Assembly: GCF_001556045.1 (NCBI RefSeq)
Contig: NZ_LSIC01000162.1
Location: 1-52,727, forward strand
Direction of reading: 5' to 3'
Length of the DNA: 52,727 nucleotides
Origin: Bradyrhizobium sp. CCH5-F6
GTDB lineage: Bacteria; Pseudomonadota; Alphaproteobacteria; Rhizobiales; Xanthobacteraceae
Shown: piece after piece, positions 9,541 through 18,240 of the stretch
How the letters are laid out: each line of letters begins with the position of its first letter
How positions within the stretch are numbered: the first letter of the stretch is position 1
The notes under the pieces: model-generated
Told to the model about the DNA's origin: nothing
Databases searched by the model: none
What the model saw: only the letters and a program-made list of their open reading frames with translations
Program-made: the position numbers and the translations under genes

Positions 9541-9558
9541 GGCCCCCGCATTGGGGCC
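9541..9558 (+). terminator. GC hairpin just after the PAS-GAF-GGDEF-EAL gene
   Basis: GGCCCC and GGGGCC form a perfect 6-bp stem with a 6-base loop, starting three bases after the stop codon. No T-run follows, so it may stabilise the 3' end rather than terminate by itself. Confidence 0.35.
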
Positions 9559-9674
9559 GGCATACGCAATTATCAGCGCCGTCTCAGGCACAAATCAAGG
9601 TTTTCTCCAAGCTTTCCGCCGCGCGCGCGCCATAATGCCCGCAATCGGACCTATCGAGGCAGAAAGCTCGTCAG

Positions 9675-10871
9675 ATGTTGCAATATCGCGCCTGGTACAC
9701 GACGGGATCAGCCGCCCTCATGCTCGCACTGATCATGGGTACGCTGGTCAACGGTCTCACCGCGTTCTTTGTCGCGATGGAAGCCGCCGAAGGTTGGGGC
9801 CGCTCCGAGATAGCCGCGATCAACAGCTTCGGACTTCTCGGCATAGCGGCCGGAAGCGTCATCATGGGATTCGTCTCCGATCGCCTCGGCATCAGGCCGA
9901 TATGCCTGATCGCGGTCGCCGTCATGGGGGCCTGTCTGCTCTTGACGGCCTATGCGCATGCGCCCTGGCAACTTTATGTGATCTTCTTTCTCGCCGGTGC
10001 ACTGAGTGGAGGCGCGCTCTTCGCCCCGATCTTTGCGACGGTTGGAAACTGGTTCCCGACTTCCGCCGGCCTCGCGATCGGGATCGCCGCCGCAGGGCAA
10101 GCCGTTGGCCAGGGCGCTGTGCCCTTCCTCTCGGCCTATCTCATCGAGCGCTATGGCTGGCGCGGTGCGATGATCGTCCTGGGGACGGCCATTCTCGTGA
10201 CGCTCCTGCCGTTGGCCGCGTTCATGCGCGATGCCCCCGCGCCGGCGTCGGGTGGCGGCGCAGCGCAGATCCCTCCGATTCGAGCGAGCGTCGCCGTTCC
10301 CGTCCTCAGTGTCGCGGTCTTCTTCTGTTGCGCCTGCATGGCGGTCCCCCTCATGCATCTGATGCCGCTGATTCAGGGTCTCTGCATTCCCGCGACCGAT
10401 GCCGGCGGCGTCATGCTCGCCATGTTGCTTGCAGCAATTGTCGGCCGGATCGCGTACGGCAAGCTGTGCGACATGATCGGCCCGCTTTCATCGTGGGCGG
10501 TGGCGTCGGCGCTCCAGACCGCCGGCGTCCTGGCATTCACGCAATTCGGATCGTTGCGCGGCTTCCTGATCTTCTCCATCGTGTACGGGTTCGCTTACGC
10601 CGGCGTCATGACGAGCGTGCTGGTGTCTGCACGGGCTCTGACCCCGCCGGCGCGTCGCGGAGCCATGATGGGGATCATTCTCGCGTTTGCCTGGATCGGC
10701 CACGCATTCGGCGGATATCAGGGCGCTGCGACATTTGATCTGACGGGCACCTATACGACGGCCTTCGCCATTGGCTCTGCGGCCGGCGTTCTGAACTTGG
10801 CTCTCGTGATGACGCTACTGTTGCTCTCGCGACGCCGCAGCCTGCCGGCTGCTGCGGGAGCGCTGACCTGA
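9675..10871 (+). CDS. MFS transporter
   Basis: A 398-residue major facilitator with about 12 hydrophobic segments. MGFVSDRLGIRP after segment 2 is the MFS motif A, and LIERYGWRGAMIVLG between segments 5 and 6 is typical of the family. The C-terminal half has IVGRIAYGKLCDMIG in the equivalent loop. It starts at ATG 9675 with no strong ribosome site. The stop at 10871 faces the stop of the convergent TetR gene only four bases away. It resembles the MFS gene at 5485 in general layout but not closely in sequence, so they are probably not recent duplicates. Substrate unknown. Confidence 0.82.
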   Translation: MLQYRAWYTTGSAALMLALIMGTLVNGLTAFFVAMEAAEGWGRSEIAAINSFGLLGIAAGSVIMGFVSDRLGIRPICLIAVAVMGACLLLTAYAHAPWQLYVIFFLAGALSGGALFAPIFATVGNWFPTSAGLAIGIAAAGQAVGQGAVPFLSAYLIERYGWRGAMIVLGTAILVTLLPLAAFMRDAPAPASGGGAAQIPPIRASVAVPVLSVAVFFCCACMAVPLMHLMPLIQGLCIPATDAGGVMLAMLLAAIVGRIAYGKLCDMIGPLSSWAVASALQTAGVLAFTQFGSLRGFLIFSIVYGFAYAGVMTSVLVSARALTPPARRGAMMGIILAFAWIGHAFGGYQGAATFDLTGTYTTAFAIGSAAGVLNLALVMTLLLLSRRRSLPAAAGALT

Positions 10872-10875
10872 GCTT

Positions 10876-11493
10876 TCAGCCTTCACTCCCCGCCAATCCC
10901 GTCCTGCGCCTGAGATCCGTGATCGCGCGCAGAAAGCTGTCGGCCGGCGTCGTCTCCGGATCGATCAGCCGATGCAGGCGAAAGCCGTCTTCCAGCGCGA
11001 GCACGATGGCGGCAATCCATGGCGGATTCAGATTGTCGTTCCGCCCGTTGCTCTTCAACGTCGCCTCGACGATGTCGGCGACCAGCTTGCGCCGCGCACG
11101 CAGGCGCTTGGCGAGCTCGGGGCGCCGCTTCGCGGCGCGCGCGACGAACAGGATCATCTCCATGTGGAGGAGGGGCGATCGGCCGAGCGGATCCTGCCGG
11201 TTGCGGTCCATCGTCTTCAGCGCAGCGATGAAATCGTCGAGATTGTCGTGCTGCGCGAGGATGTCCATGTTGCGCCGGATCGACTGCTCGACATGGTCCT
11301 CGAGCATGGCGATGATCAATTCGTCCTTGCTCTTGAAGTTGGAATAGAACGCGCCGCGGCTGAAGCCGGCGGCGGCTGCGATCGCTTCGATGCTGGCACC
11401 GCCGATGCCGTCCTGTTCGAACACGCGCGCGGCCGCCTCGAACAGTCTGTCGCGCGTGTCGTCCCTGGTCGGTCTCGTTCTCACCCTTGACAT
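10876..11493 (-). CDS. TetR/AcrR-family transcriptional regulator
   Basis: A 205-residue repressor-type protein. The N-terminal helix-turn-helix is clear: TRDRLFEAAARVFEQDGIGGASIEAIAAAAGFSRG then AFYSNFKSKDEL (about residues 12-60). The C-terminal ligand domain is of the type often annotated as BetI-like. ATG 11493 is used; a GTG six bases earlier is in frame. The gene is divergent from the cytochrome P450 gene. A perfect 9-4-9 palindrome begins 26 bp upstream of this start, so autorepression and control of the P450 are likely. Ligand unknown, perhaps the P450 substrate (inference). Confidence 0.9.
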   Translation of the reverse strand: MSRVRTRPTRDDTRDRLFEAAARVFEQDGIGGASIEAIAAAAGFSRGAFYSNFKSKDELIIAMLEDHVEQSIRRNMDILAQHDNLDDFIAALKTMDRNRQDPLGRSPLLHMEMILFVARAAKRRPELAKRLRARRKLVADIVEATLKSNGRNDNLNPPWIAAIVLALEDGFRLHRLIDPETTPADSFLRAITDLRRRTGLAGSEG

Positions 11494-11518
11494 CGGCACA
11501 GGCTAGGGCAGACTGCAA

Positions 11519-11540
11519 CTCGATACAACAATGTATCGAG
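11519..11540. promoter_or_regulatory. Perfect 9-4-9 palindrome, likely TetR operator
   Basis: CTCGATACA and TGTATCGAG are exact reverse complements separated by ACAA. The site lies between the divergent TetR (start 11493) and P450 (start 11625) genes. Length, symmetry and position are those of a TetR-family operator. The AT-rich core may also overlap a promoter. Confidence 0.78.
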
Positions 11541-11624
11541 CTTGATAATCCAGGGATGGTTACGCTGCGCACAAGGGGCTTGCCCGGCGTATTCGATTCA
11601 TGCGGCAACCGATCCGAGGTCACC

Positions 11625-12857
11625 ATGAACGAGCACGTGCAAGGCGCCGGTAGCGGACCGCTGTTCAACCCCCTCTCGCCGGACTTCATCCGCGATCCCT
11701 ATCCGCATTACGACCGGCTGCGCACGATCGATCCCGTCCACGTGACGCCGTTCGGCCAGTTCGTCACGAGCCGCCATGCCGAAGTCAGCCTCGTGCTGCG
11801 CGACAAGCGCTACGGCAAGGATTTCGTCGAGCGTACCACCCGCCGCTACGGTCCCGACATCATGAAGGAGCCGGTGTTCCGCAGCATGAGCCACTGGATG
11901 CTGCAAGCCGATCCGCCGGACCACACCCGCCTGCGCGGGCTCGTGGTGAAAGCCTTCACCGCCCGCCGGGTCGAGGACATGCGGCCGCGCATCCAGGAGA
12001 TCGTCGAGAAGACCATCGATGCCGTGATCGACCGCGGCCACATGGACCTGATCGAGGATTTCGCCTTCCGTCTGCCGGTCACCATCATCTGCGACATGCT
12101 CGGCATTCCCGAGGAGCACCGCGAGACCTTCTACAAGAGCTCGCGCGACGGCGGACGGCTGCTCGACCCCGTGCCGTTGTCTGCGGAGGAGATCAAGCAA
12201 GGCAACGCCGGCAACCTGATGGCGCAGATGTATTTCCAGCAGCTGTTCGAGCTGCGCCGTCGCAACCCCGGCGACGACCTCATCACGCAGCTGGTGCAAG
12301 CCGAGGAGGACGGCAACAAGCTCACCAACGAGGAGCTGACCGCCAACATCATCCTCTTGTTCGGCGCAGGCCACGAGACCACCGTCAACCTGATCGGCAA
12401 CGGCCTCCTGGCGCTGCACCGCAATCCGGACCAGCTTGCGCTGCTCAAGGCGCGGCCGGAGTTGATGGTCAATGCGATCGAGGAATTCCTGCGCTACGAT
12501 TCCTCGGTGCAGATGACCGGACGCGTCACGCTGGAGGACATCGACGATCTCGGCGGGGTGAAGATCCCCAAGGGAGAGACCGTGCTGTGCCTGCTCGGCT
12601 CGGCCAACCGCGATCCCGCCGTCTACCCCGACAGGCCAGACCGGCTGGACGTCACCCGCCAGAACGTCAAGCCGCTGTCCTTCGGCGGCGGCATCCATTT
12701 CTGCCTCGGGGCCCAGCTGGCGCGCATCGAGGCCGAGATCGCCATCGCGACGCTGCTGCGGCGTCTGCCGGACTTGCGCATCGACGACGTCGAAAACCCG
12801 GAATGGCGGCCGACCTTCGTGCTGCGCGGGCTGAAGCGGCTGCCGGCGAGCTGGTGA
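11625..12857 (+). CDS. Cytochrome P450 (bacterial class I type)
   Basis: A 410-residue soluble P450. The haem-binding loop FGGGIHFCLGAQLAR contains the thiolate ligand Cys360. The I-helix oxygen-activation motif is GAGHETT, and the K-helix ExxR reads EEFLR. The opening FNPLSPDFIRDPYPHYDRLR is typical of bacterial P450s. ATG 11625 has GAGG upstream; the frame is open further upstream (to 11487), but that part would cover the operator and lacks P450 similarity. No ferredoxin or reductase gene is adjacent, so electron partners must come from elsewhere. The divergent TetR gene probably regulates it. The substrate is unknown. Confidence 0.94.
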   Translation: MNEHVQGAGSGPLFNPLSPDFIRDPYPHYDRLRTIDPVHVTPFGQFVTSRHAEVSLVLRDKRYGKDFVERTTRRYGPDIMKEPVFRSMSHWMLQADPPDHTRLRGLVVKAFTARRVEDMRPRIQEIVEKTIDAVIDRGHMDLIEDFAFRLPVTIICDMLGIPEEHRETFYKSSRDGGRLLDPVPLSAEEIKQGNAGNLMAQMYFQQLFELRRRNPGDDLITQLVQAEEDGNKLTNEELTANIILLFGAGHETTVNLIGNGLLALHRNPDQLALLKARPELMVNAIEEFLRYDSSVQMTGRVTLEDIDDLGGVKIPKGETVLCLLGSANRDPAVYPDRPDRLDVTRQNVKPLSFGGGIHFCLGAQLARIEAEIAIATLLRRLPDLRIDDVENPEWRPTFVLRGLKRLPASW

Positions 12858-12987
12858 GGGGCGCGCGTTAACCTCCGCGCGGAACAGTCGCTGTGACTTC
12901 GCCACACTTCCCTCTATATAAGGGGCTGTTCCGGCGCGCCTGAGGCCCTCAGGTTCGGCCCGGGCCGGTTTGGCCGAGGGGAGACCC

Positions 12988-15900
12988 GTGCAGACGACGC
13001 TGCTCGGATTGGCGATTGCCTTCATCATTGCGCTGCTGGCCGCGCTGATCGGGCCTTACTACATCGACTGGAACCAGTTCAGGCCCCAGTTCGAGGCAGA
13101 GGCCGGCAAGATCATCGGCGTGCCGGTCCGGGTGGCTGGCGAGCTCGACGCGCGGCTGTTGCCGGCGCCGACGCTGCGGCTGCGTGGCGTCACCTTCGGC
13201 GGCAACAACGATCTCGGCCGGCTGCGTGCCGACAAGCTCGACGTGGAGTTCAGCCTGGGCTCGCTGATGCGCGGCGAATGGCGCGCCACCGAGCTTTCGG
13301 TGGGCGGCATGGCGGTCGATCTCGGCCTCGATGCGCGCGGGCGGGTCGATCTGCCGTCCACCGCGAGCGGCGCCTTCAACCTGGCGTCCCTCGCCATCGA
13401 ACGGCTGAACCTCACCGGCCGCATCGCCTTGCACGATGCCGCCAGCCGCTCGACGCTGGAATTGAACGATATCGCCTTCTCCGGCGACGTGCGCTCGCTG
13501 GCAGGCTCCGTGCGGGGTGACGGCAGTTTCACCGCCGCCGGCGTGCGCTACCCGTTCCGCGTCTCCTCCGGTCCGAGCGCCGACGGCAGCGCGACCCGTC
13601 TCCACCTCAACATCGATCCCGGCGAGCGCGCCATCCTCGCCGACCTTGAAGGCGTGCTCGCCTTCGACAATCGCCAGCCGAAATTCGACGGTGCGCTGAC
13701 TCTGGCGGTGCCGGCCACGAAGAAGCCGGGGGAGGCGGGGCCGACGCCCTGGAAGCTCGCGACCAGGCTCAAGGCCGATCCGGCCGGCGCGAAATTCGAG
13801 CAGATCGACGCCAGCTTCGGCACGGAGGACTCCGCGCTGAAGCTCGGCGGCGTCGGCGATCTCAGGTTCGGCGCCTCGCCGCTGCTGCGCGCGGTTCTGT
13901 CCGCGCGGCAGGTCGATGCCGACAAGCTGACCGGCAGGGACGATACCGATCCGCAGCGCGTGCTGCCGGCGCTGCGGGCGGGCCTTGCGGCAATCCCGCA
14001 GACGCCGATCCCGGCGCAGATCGAATTCAACGCCGACCAGATCATGCTCGGCGGCCGCCCGCTCCAGAACATCGCGGCCGAGCTTCAGACCGACGGCAGG
14101 TCCTGGACCTTCCAGCGGCTCGAATTGCGCGCGCCCGGCTCGACGCAGCTCTCGCTCAACGGCGCGACACCGGGCGCGGACAGCTTCAGCGGCCGCCTGC
14201 GCGTCGAATCGTCCGATCCGGACACGCTGGTCGCCTGGCTTCAGGGCCGCAGCGAGGTCAACCGGCGCAGCACGCGGCCGCTGCGCCTTGCCGGCGAGGT
14301 CACGATTGCCGCCAACCATCTCGCCATCGACAGGCTGAAGGCCGACATCGAAGGCGGCAGTGTGGAAGGCCGCGTCGCCTTCGTGCAGACCGGCGCGAGC
14401 AAGGGCTCGCGGATCGACGCCGAGCTGAAGGCCGACCGGCTCGATCTCGATGCTGCCGCCGCCTTCGTGCGCGCGCTCGCGGGGCCGCAAGGCGAGTGGC
14501 CGGAAGAGGCGAAACTCTCGCTCGATATCGGCCGTGCGATCTCCGCCGGCCAGGAACTGCGGCCGTTCGCTGCCAAACTTGCATACAGCCCCGCATCGCT
14601 GTCGCTGGAGCAACTGCGCTTCGGCCAGGCGAGCGGCGTGACCACGGAGGCGAACGGCAGCTTCGACCGCGCCAAGGCCACCGGCAAGCTTGCGCTGAAA
14701 TCCTCCGCCAATTCGCTGCGTGACCTCACCGCGCTGATCGAGCCGTTTGCGCCTGCGGTGCGTGCGCGCTTGGATGCTCTCCCGTCACTGCCCGGTGCGA
14801 CCCGCCTCAAGCTCGATCTCAGCCTCGACAGGAACGCCGAGCATGCCGATCGCAGCAACGCCCGAATCGTGCTCGATCTCGACGCCCCGCAGCTCAAGGC
14901 CACCGCGACGTTGGCGGCGCAGACGCCGGCGGCGGCGATTGGCAGCATCGATCTCGAGCGCCTGCGCAACAGCGACTTCACGCTGGATTCGAGAGTGTCG
15001 GCGCAGCAAGGCGGCGCGCTGCTCGCGCTGCTGGGGCTCGATCGCATGGTGGCGGCGGGCGAGGGCGCCTCGCAATTCGAAGGCCGCTTGAGCGGCGCCT
15101 GGGGCCGTCCCGTGCAATTGACCGCAAAGCTCAGCGGCGGCGGGCTCGATGCGGATGCGCAAGGCAGCGTCGAATTGTCGGAGCCGAAGGCGAGCGTGAA
15201 CCTGCGCGTGCGCAACGCCAATCTGGCGCCGCTGCTGGGGACCGGCCCGGCCGACAAATCGGCGCAGAATGTCAGCCTGTCGTCCCGCCTCACGTTCTCG
15301 GGCAATCGCGTGACCTTCGACGATCTCGACGGCAACGCGGCGGGCTCGCATCTGCGCGGGCGTATTTCGGTGACGCTCGATCAGGAGAAGAACGTCGAGG
15401 GCGAAGTCGGTCTCGACTCGCTCGATCTCGCGCCGGCGCTCGCGCTTGCCATCGGCGCGGCCGGACGCGAGTCCGGCGAGCCGTTCAGCCCGGGCCTCGT
15501 CAGTGGCTGGCGCGGCCGCATCGCCTTCCAGGCGTTGCGCGGAACGTTGCCCGGCGGCATCGAGCTGCGTCCCTTCGGCGGCACGGTCCGCAGCGACGGC
15601 CAGTCGCTCGCGCTCGATGCGCTCAAGGGCGGCCTCGGCGGCGGCGAGATGTCCGCGAGCCTCGACGCGCGCAACGGCGCGAATGGTCTTGCGCTGAACG
15701 CGCGCATCGAACTCGGCAATGTCGATGCGGCGGCGTTGCGCTACCGCGATCTCGCGCTGCCCAAGGGGCGCGCCTCGGTGCAGATGGCGCTGAGCAGTCA
15801 GGGCCGCAGCGTCGCGGCCCTGATGGGTGCGCTCGCCGGCAACGGCACGGTGACGCTCGAGTCCGCGGAGATCGCCGGCCTCAATCCGCGCGCTTTCGAG

Positions 15901-16569
15901 ATCGCCATCCGCGCCAGCGACGGCGGGCAGGTCAGCGACGACAACCGGTTGCGGCAGCTCGTCGAGCCCGCGCTGTCGGCAGGCTCCATCGCGGTGCCCT
16001 CGGCGCAGATTGCATTCACGATCCGCGACGGCCGCCTGCGTGTCGGCGCGACGCCGCTCGAGGCCAGGAACGCCCGCGCCATCGTCTCCGGCGGCTACGA
16101 CATTCCCGCCGACCAGGCCGACATCCGCGCCAGCCTGACGCCGATCATGACCGGCCTCTCCGGTGCCCCGCCGGAGATCCAGCTGTTCGCGGCAGGGCCG
16201 CCCGACAGGCTCAGCCGCACCGTCGACCTGACGCCGCTGTCGTCATGGCTTGCGGTGCGCACGATCGATCGCGAGACGCGGCGGCTCGATGCCATGCTGC
16301 CGACGCTGGTGTCGCCGGATCCCGCACCCGAGCAGGCGCCGGCCAATGTGCCGCTGCCCGGCCAGGATCCGCGCCGCGTGCCGGCAAGGCCCAGGGTCGC
16401 GCCGACACCGAAGGCCCCGCAGGCCGCTCCCGCGGCGCCCAGCCCGCCGCTCGCAAGCCAGCAGGCCGCACCGCTGCCGCCGCCGATCGAGGTGAAGCCA
16501 GCCCCGGGCCCTGCGCCCACAAAGCCCAGGCCGAAGCCGCCGCTGGTGCTCACGCCTCAGAATCCCTGA
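12988..16569 (+). CDS. AsmA-family inner-membrane-anchored giant protein
   Basis: A 1193-residue protein starting at GTG 12988, preceded by a strong GAGGGGAG site. One N-terminal transmembrane segment (TTLLGLAIAFIIALLAALIGPYYIDW) anchors it, with the rest in the periplasm. The start YIDWNQFRPQFEAEAGKIIG and LPAPTLRLRGVTFG are AsmA hallmarks; repeated beta-rich blocks follow, and a conserved block with LSSQGRSVAALMGALAGNGTVTLE sits near residues 930-960. The last 90 or so residues are Pro/Ala/Lys-rich and low in complexity. AsmA proteins are thought to act in outer-membrane lipid transport or assembly. It stands alone, with a TATATA box at 12915-12920 as a weak promoter candidate. Confidence 0.9.
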   Translation: MQTTLLGLAIAFIIALLAALIGPYYIDWNQFRPQFEAEAGKIIGVPVRVAGELDARLLPAPTLRLRGVTFGGNNDLGRLRADKLDVEFSLGSLMRGEWRATELSVGGMAVDLGLDARGRVDLPSTASGAFNLASLAIERLNLTGRIALHDAASRSTLELNDIAFSGDVRSLAGSVRGDGSFTAAGVRYPFRVSSGPSADGSATRLHLNIDPGERAILADLEGVLAFDNRQPKFDGALTLAVPATKKPGEAGPTPWKLATRLKADPAGAKFEQIDASFGTEDSALKLGGVGDLRFGASPLLRAVLSARQVDADKLTGRDDTDPQRVLPALRAGLAAIPQTPIPAQIEFNADQIMLGGRPLQNIAAELQTDGRSWTFQRLELRAPGSTQLSLNGATPGADSFSGRLRVESSDPDTLVAWLQGRSEVNRRSTRPLRLAGEVTIAANHLAIDRLKADIEGGSVEGRVAFVQTGASKGSRIDAELKADRLDLDAAAAFVRALAGPQGEWPEEAKLSLDIGRAISAGQELRPFAAKLAYSPASLSLEQLRFGQASGVTTEANGSFDRAKATGKLALKSSANSLRDLTALIEPFAPAVRARLDALPSLPGATRLKLDLSLDRNAEHADRSNARIVLDLDAPQLKATATLAAQTPAAAIGSIDLERLRNSDFTLDSRVSAQQGGALLALLGLDRMVAAGEGASQFEGRLSGAWGRPVQLTAKLSGGGLDADAQGSVELSEPKASVNLRVRNANLAPLLGTGPADKSAQNVSLSSRLTFSGNRVTFDDLDGNAAGSHLRGRISVTLDQEKNVEGEVGLDSLDLAPALALAIGAAGRESGEPFSPGLVSGWRGRIAFQALRGTLPGGIELRPFGGTVRSDGQSLALDALKGGLGGGEMSASLDARNGANGLALNARIELGNVDAAALRYRDLALPKGRASVQMALSSQGRSVAALMGALAGNGTVTLESAEIAGLNPRAFEIAIRASDGGQVSDDNRLRQLVEPALSAGSIAVPSAQIAFTIRDGRLRVGATPLEARNARAIVSGGYDIPADQADIRASLTPIMTGLSGAPPEIQLFAAGPPDRLSRTVDLTPLSSWLAVRTIDRETRRLDAMLPTLVSPDPAPEQAPANVPLPGQDPRRVPARPRVAPTPKAPQAAPAAPSPPLASQQAAPLPPPIEVKPAPGPAPTKPRPKPPLVLTPQNP

Positions 16570-16785
16570 GGTGGAGGCGAGTGACTCGTGCCGTGCGGGA
16601 GGCGTGGCCGGGACGAGCCCGACAATGGCTGGAGCAGGCATCTGCAAAAGCCTTATCGCAAGTGCGCGCCTTGCCCGCCCGTGAACGCATTTCCTCGCAT
16701 TTGAACGAATTTTCGTCGGCAAAACTGATTTGCCGATTTTACTGAATTCTCGCGTTTCATCTCTAGCGTCGGTCCCGAGGAATGC

Positions 16786-16816
16786 GGTGTCCCGCCACGA
16801 GCGGCGGGACGACACC
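16786..16816 (+). promoter_or_regulatory. GC-rich hairpin in the leader of the DUF2336 gene
   Basis: GTCCCGCC pairs perfectly with GGCGGGAC across a 6-base loop (core 16789-16810), and GGTGT at 16786 can continue the stem with ACACC after a small bulge. It ends 20 bases before the start codon at 16836, so it lies in the 5' leader and could affect translation or mRNA stability. Confidence 0.45.
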
Positions 16817-16835
16817 AAGAACTGGGGTGATCGAG

Positions 16836-17954
16836 ATGAACGGGGCGAAATCGCTGCTACAGGATCTGGACGACGCGATCGCGCGCGGCACCGACGAAAG
16901 CCGCGCGAAGGCGTTGTGGCACGCGACCGACATCCTGATCACCGGCCGCTACAGCGACGACGAGATCTCCACGTTCGGCGAGGTCATCGGTCGGCTCGCC
17001 GAGGAGATCGAGGTCGCCGCGCGGGCGCAACTCGCGGAGCTGATGTCGGGATGCGATCACGCGCCGCTCAACGTCATCGAAAAGCTCGCGCTCGACGACG
17101 AGATCGACGTCGCAGGTCCCGTGCTGCGCGACTCCAATCGTCTCGACGAGAAGATGCTGGTTGCGAGCGCCATGACCAAGAGCCAGTCGCATCTGCTCGC
17201 GATCGCGCAGCGCAAGTCGATCGGCGAAGCCGTGACCGACGTGCTGGTCAAGCGCGGCAACCAGGAGGTCGTGACCTCGGTTGCGAAGAACGATGGCGCG
17301 CGCTTCTCCGGATCTGGCCTGCTGCACATGGTCCGCCGCGCCGAGGGCGATTCGATCCTCGCCGAACAGCTCGGCCTGCGCAAGGATGTGCCGCGACACG
17401 TCTTCCAGCAGCTCATCTCGAAGGCGTCGGAAGACGTGCGCCGCCGCCTCGAGAGCGAGCGGCCCGAAATGATGGCGCAGATCCAGAGCTCGGTGACCGA
17501 TGTCACCGGCGATCTCCAGTCCAAGTTCGGACCGTCCTCGCGCAGCTATTTCGTCGCCAAGCGCGTGGTCACGACGCAGTACCGGCAGGGCAACCTCAAT
17601 CAGGACTCCATCTCGAACTACGCGCGCCAGCACCGCTTCGACGAGGTGCAGATCGGCCTGTCGCTGCTCTCGTCGCTGCCCGTCGACGTGATCGAGCGCG
17701 CGCTGATGGACCGCAATCGCGAGATGATCCTGGTCCTGTGCAAGGCGCTCGACTTCTCCTGGGACACGACGATGTCGCTCCTGTTCCTCGGAGCCAAGGA
17801 TCATCTGATCACGGCGCGCGACCTCAAGGACAACGAGCGCGAATTCGGCCGGCTCAAGATCGAAACCTCGCGCAGCATTTTGAAGTTCTACCAGTCGCGC
17901 AAGAACAGCGCGGGTGCCGATGCGGGCCGTCAGCCCGAGCTTCAAATTCACTGA
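16836..17954 (+). CDS. DUF2336 domain protein
   Basis: A 372-residue, mostly helical soluble protein. It is acidic at the N terminus (MNGAKSLLQDLDDAIARGTDESRAKALWHATDILI), then has repeated helical blocks such as LNVIEKLALDDEIDVAGPVLRDS and HLLAIAQRKSIGEAVTDVLVKRGNQEVVTSVAKNDGARFS, which match the DUF2336 family of alphaproteobacteria. ATG 16836 has GGGGTGATCGAG directly upstream; the longer frame from 16782 is rejected because it translates the hairpin region. A small gene follows 19 bp downstream, with which it probably forms an operon. The molecular function is not known to me; the HEAT-like repetition suggests a scaffold. Confidence 0.85.
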   Translation: MNGAKSLLQDLDDAIARGTDESRAKALWHATDILITGRYSDDEISTFGEVIGRLAEEIEVAARAQLAELMSGCDHAPLNVIEKLALDDEIDVAGPVLRDSNRLDEKMLVASAMTKSQSHLLAIAQRKSIGEAVTDVLVKRGNQEVVTSVAKNDGARFSGSGLLHMVRRAEGDSILAEQLGLRKDVPRHVFQQLISKASEDVRRRLESERPEMMAQIQSSVTDVTGDLQSKFGPSSRSYFVAKRVVTTQYRQGNLNQDSISNYARQHRFDEVQIGLSLLSSLPVDVIERALMDRNREMILVLCKALDFSWDTTMSLLFLGAKDHLITARDLKDNEREFGRLKIETSRSILKFYQSRKNSAGADAGRQPELQIH

Positions 17955-17973
17955 GGACAGGGGAGTATCTGCA

Positions 17974-18210
17974 ATGTTGCCTCAATTCGGCACCGCGGTT
18001 CGCAAGAACGTCAACAAGGCTCCGGCCGCCGATATCGCCGGTGCGCCGGACAAGGCCTCGGTCGACGCCGCCTGGCTCGTGCTGGAGGCCGCCAACGATC
18101 TCGGCGACCATGCCGCGATCGAAGCCTGCCGCCGCGTCATCGACGCCGAGCTGAACGGCACGGTGGCGGGCAATGCGGACGTGGATCTCGTGCTGGGATA
18201 TTTCAGGTAG
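17974..18210 (+). CDS. Small hypothetical protein downstream of the DUF2336 gene
   Basis: A 78-residue protein (MLPQFGTAVRKNVNKAPAADI at the start, VDLVLGYFR at the end). AGGGGAG is placed well upstream of ATG 17974. A central amphipathic pair of helices, VDAAWLVLEAANDLGDHAAIEACRRVIDAEL, looks like a small helical hairpin. The 19-bp gap to the DUF2336 gene points to cotranscription and perhaps a joint function. I do not recognise a family. Confidence 0.7.
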   Translation: MLPQFGTAVRKNVNKAPAADIAGAPDKASVDAAWLVLEAANDLGDHAAIEACRRVIDAELNGTVAGNADVDLVLGYFR

Positions 18211-18240
18211 GCGTGCAACGCCGCTGAACGCAACGAACCC

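Noticed and set aside
12949..14613. A 554-codon antisense frame in the AsmA gene
   Set aside because: Shadow of the AsmA coding frame; no ribosome site or domain.
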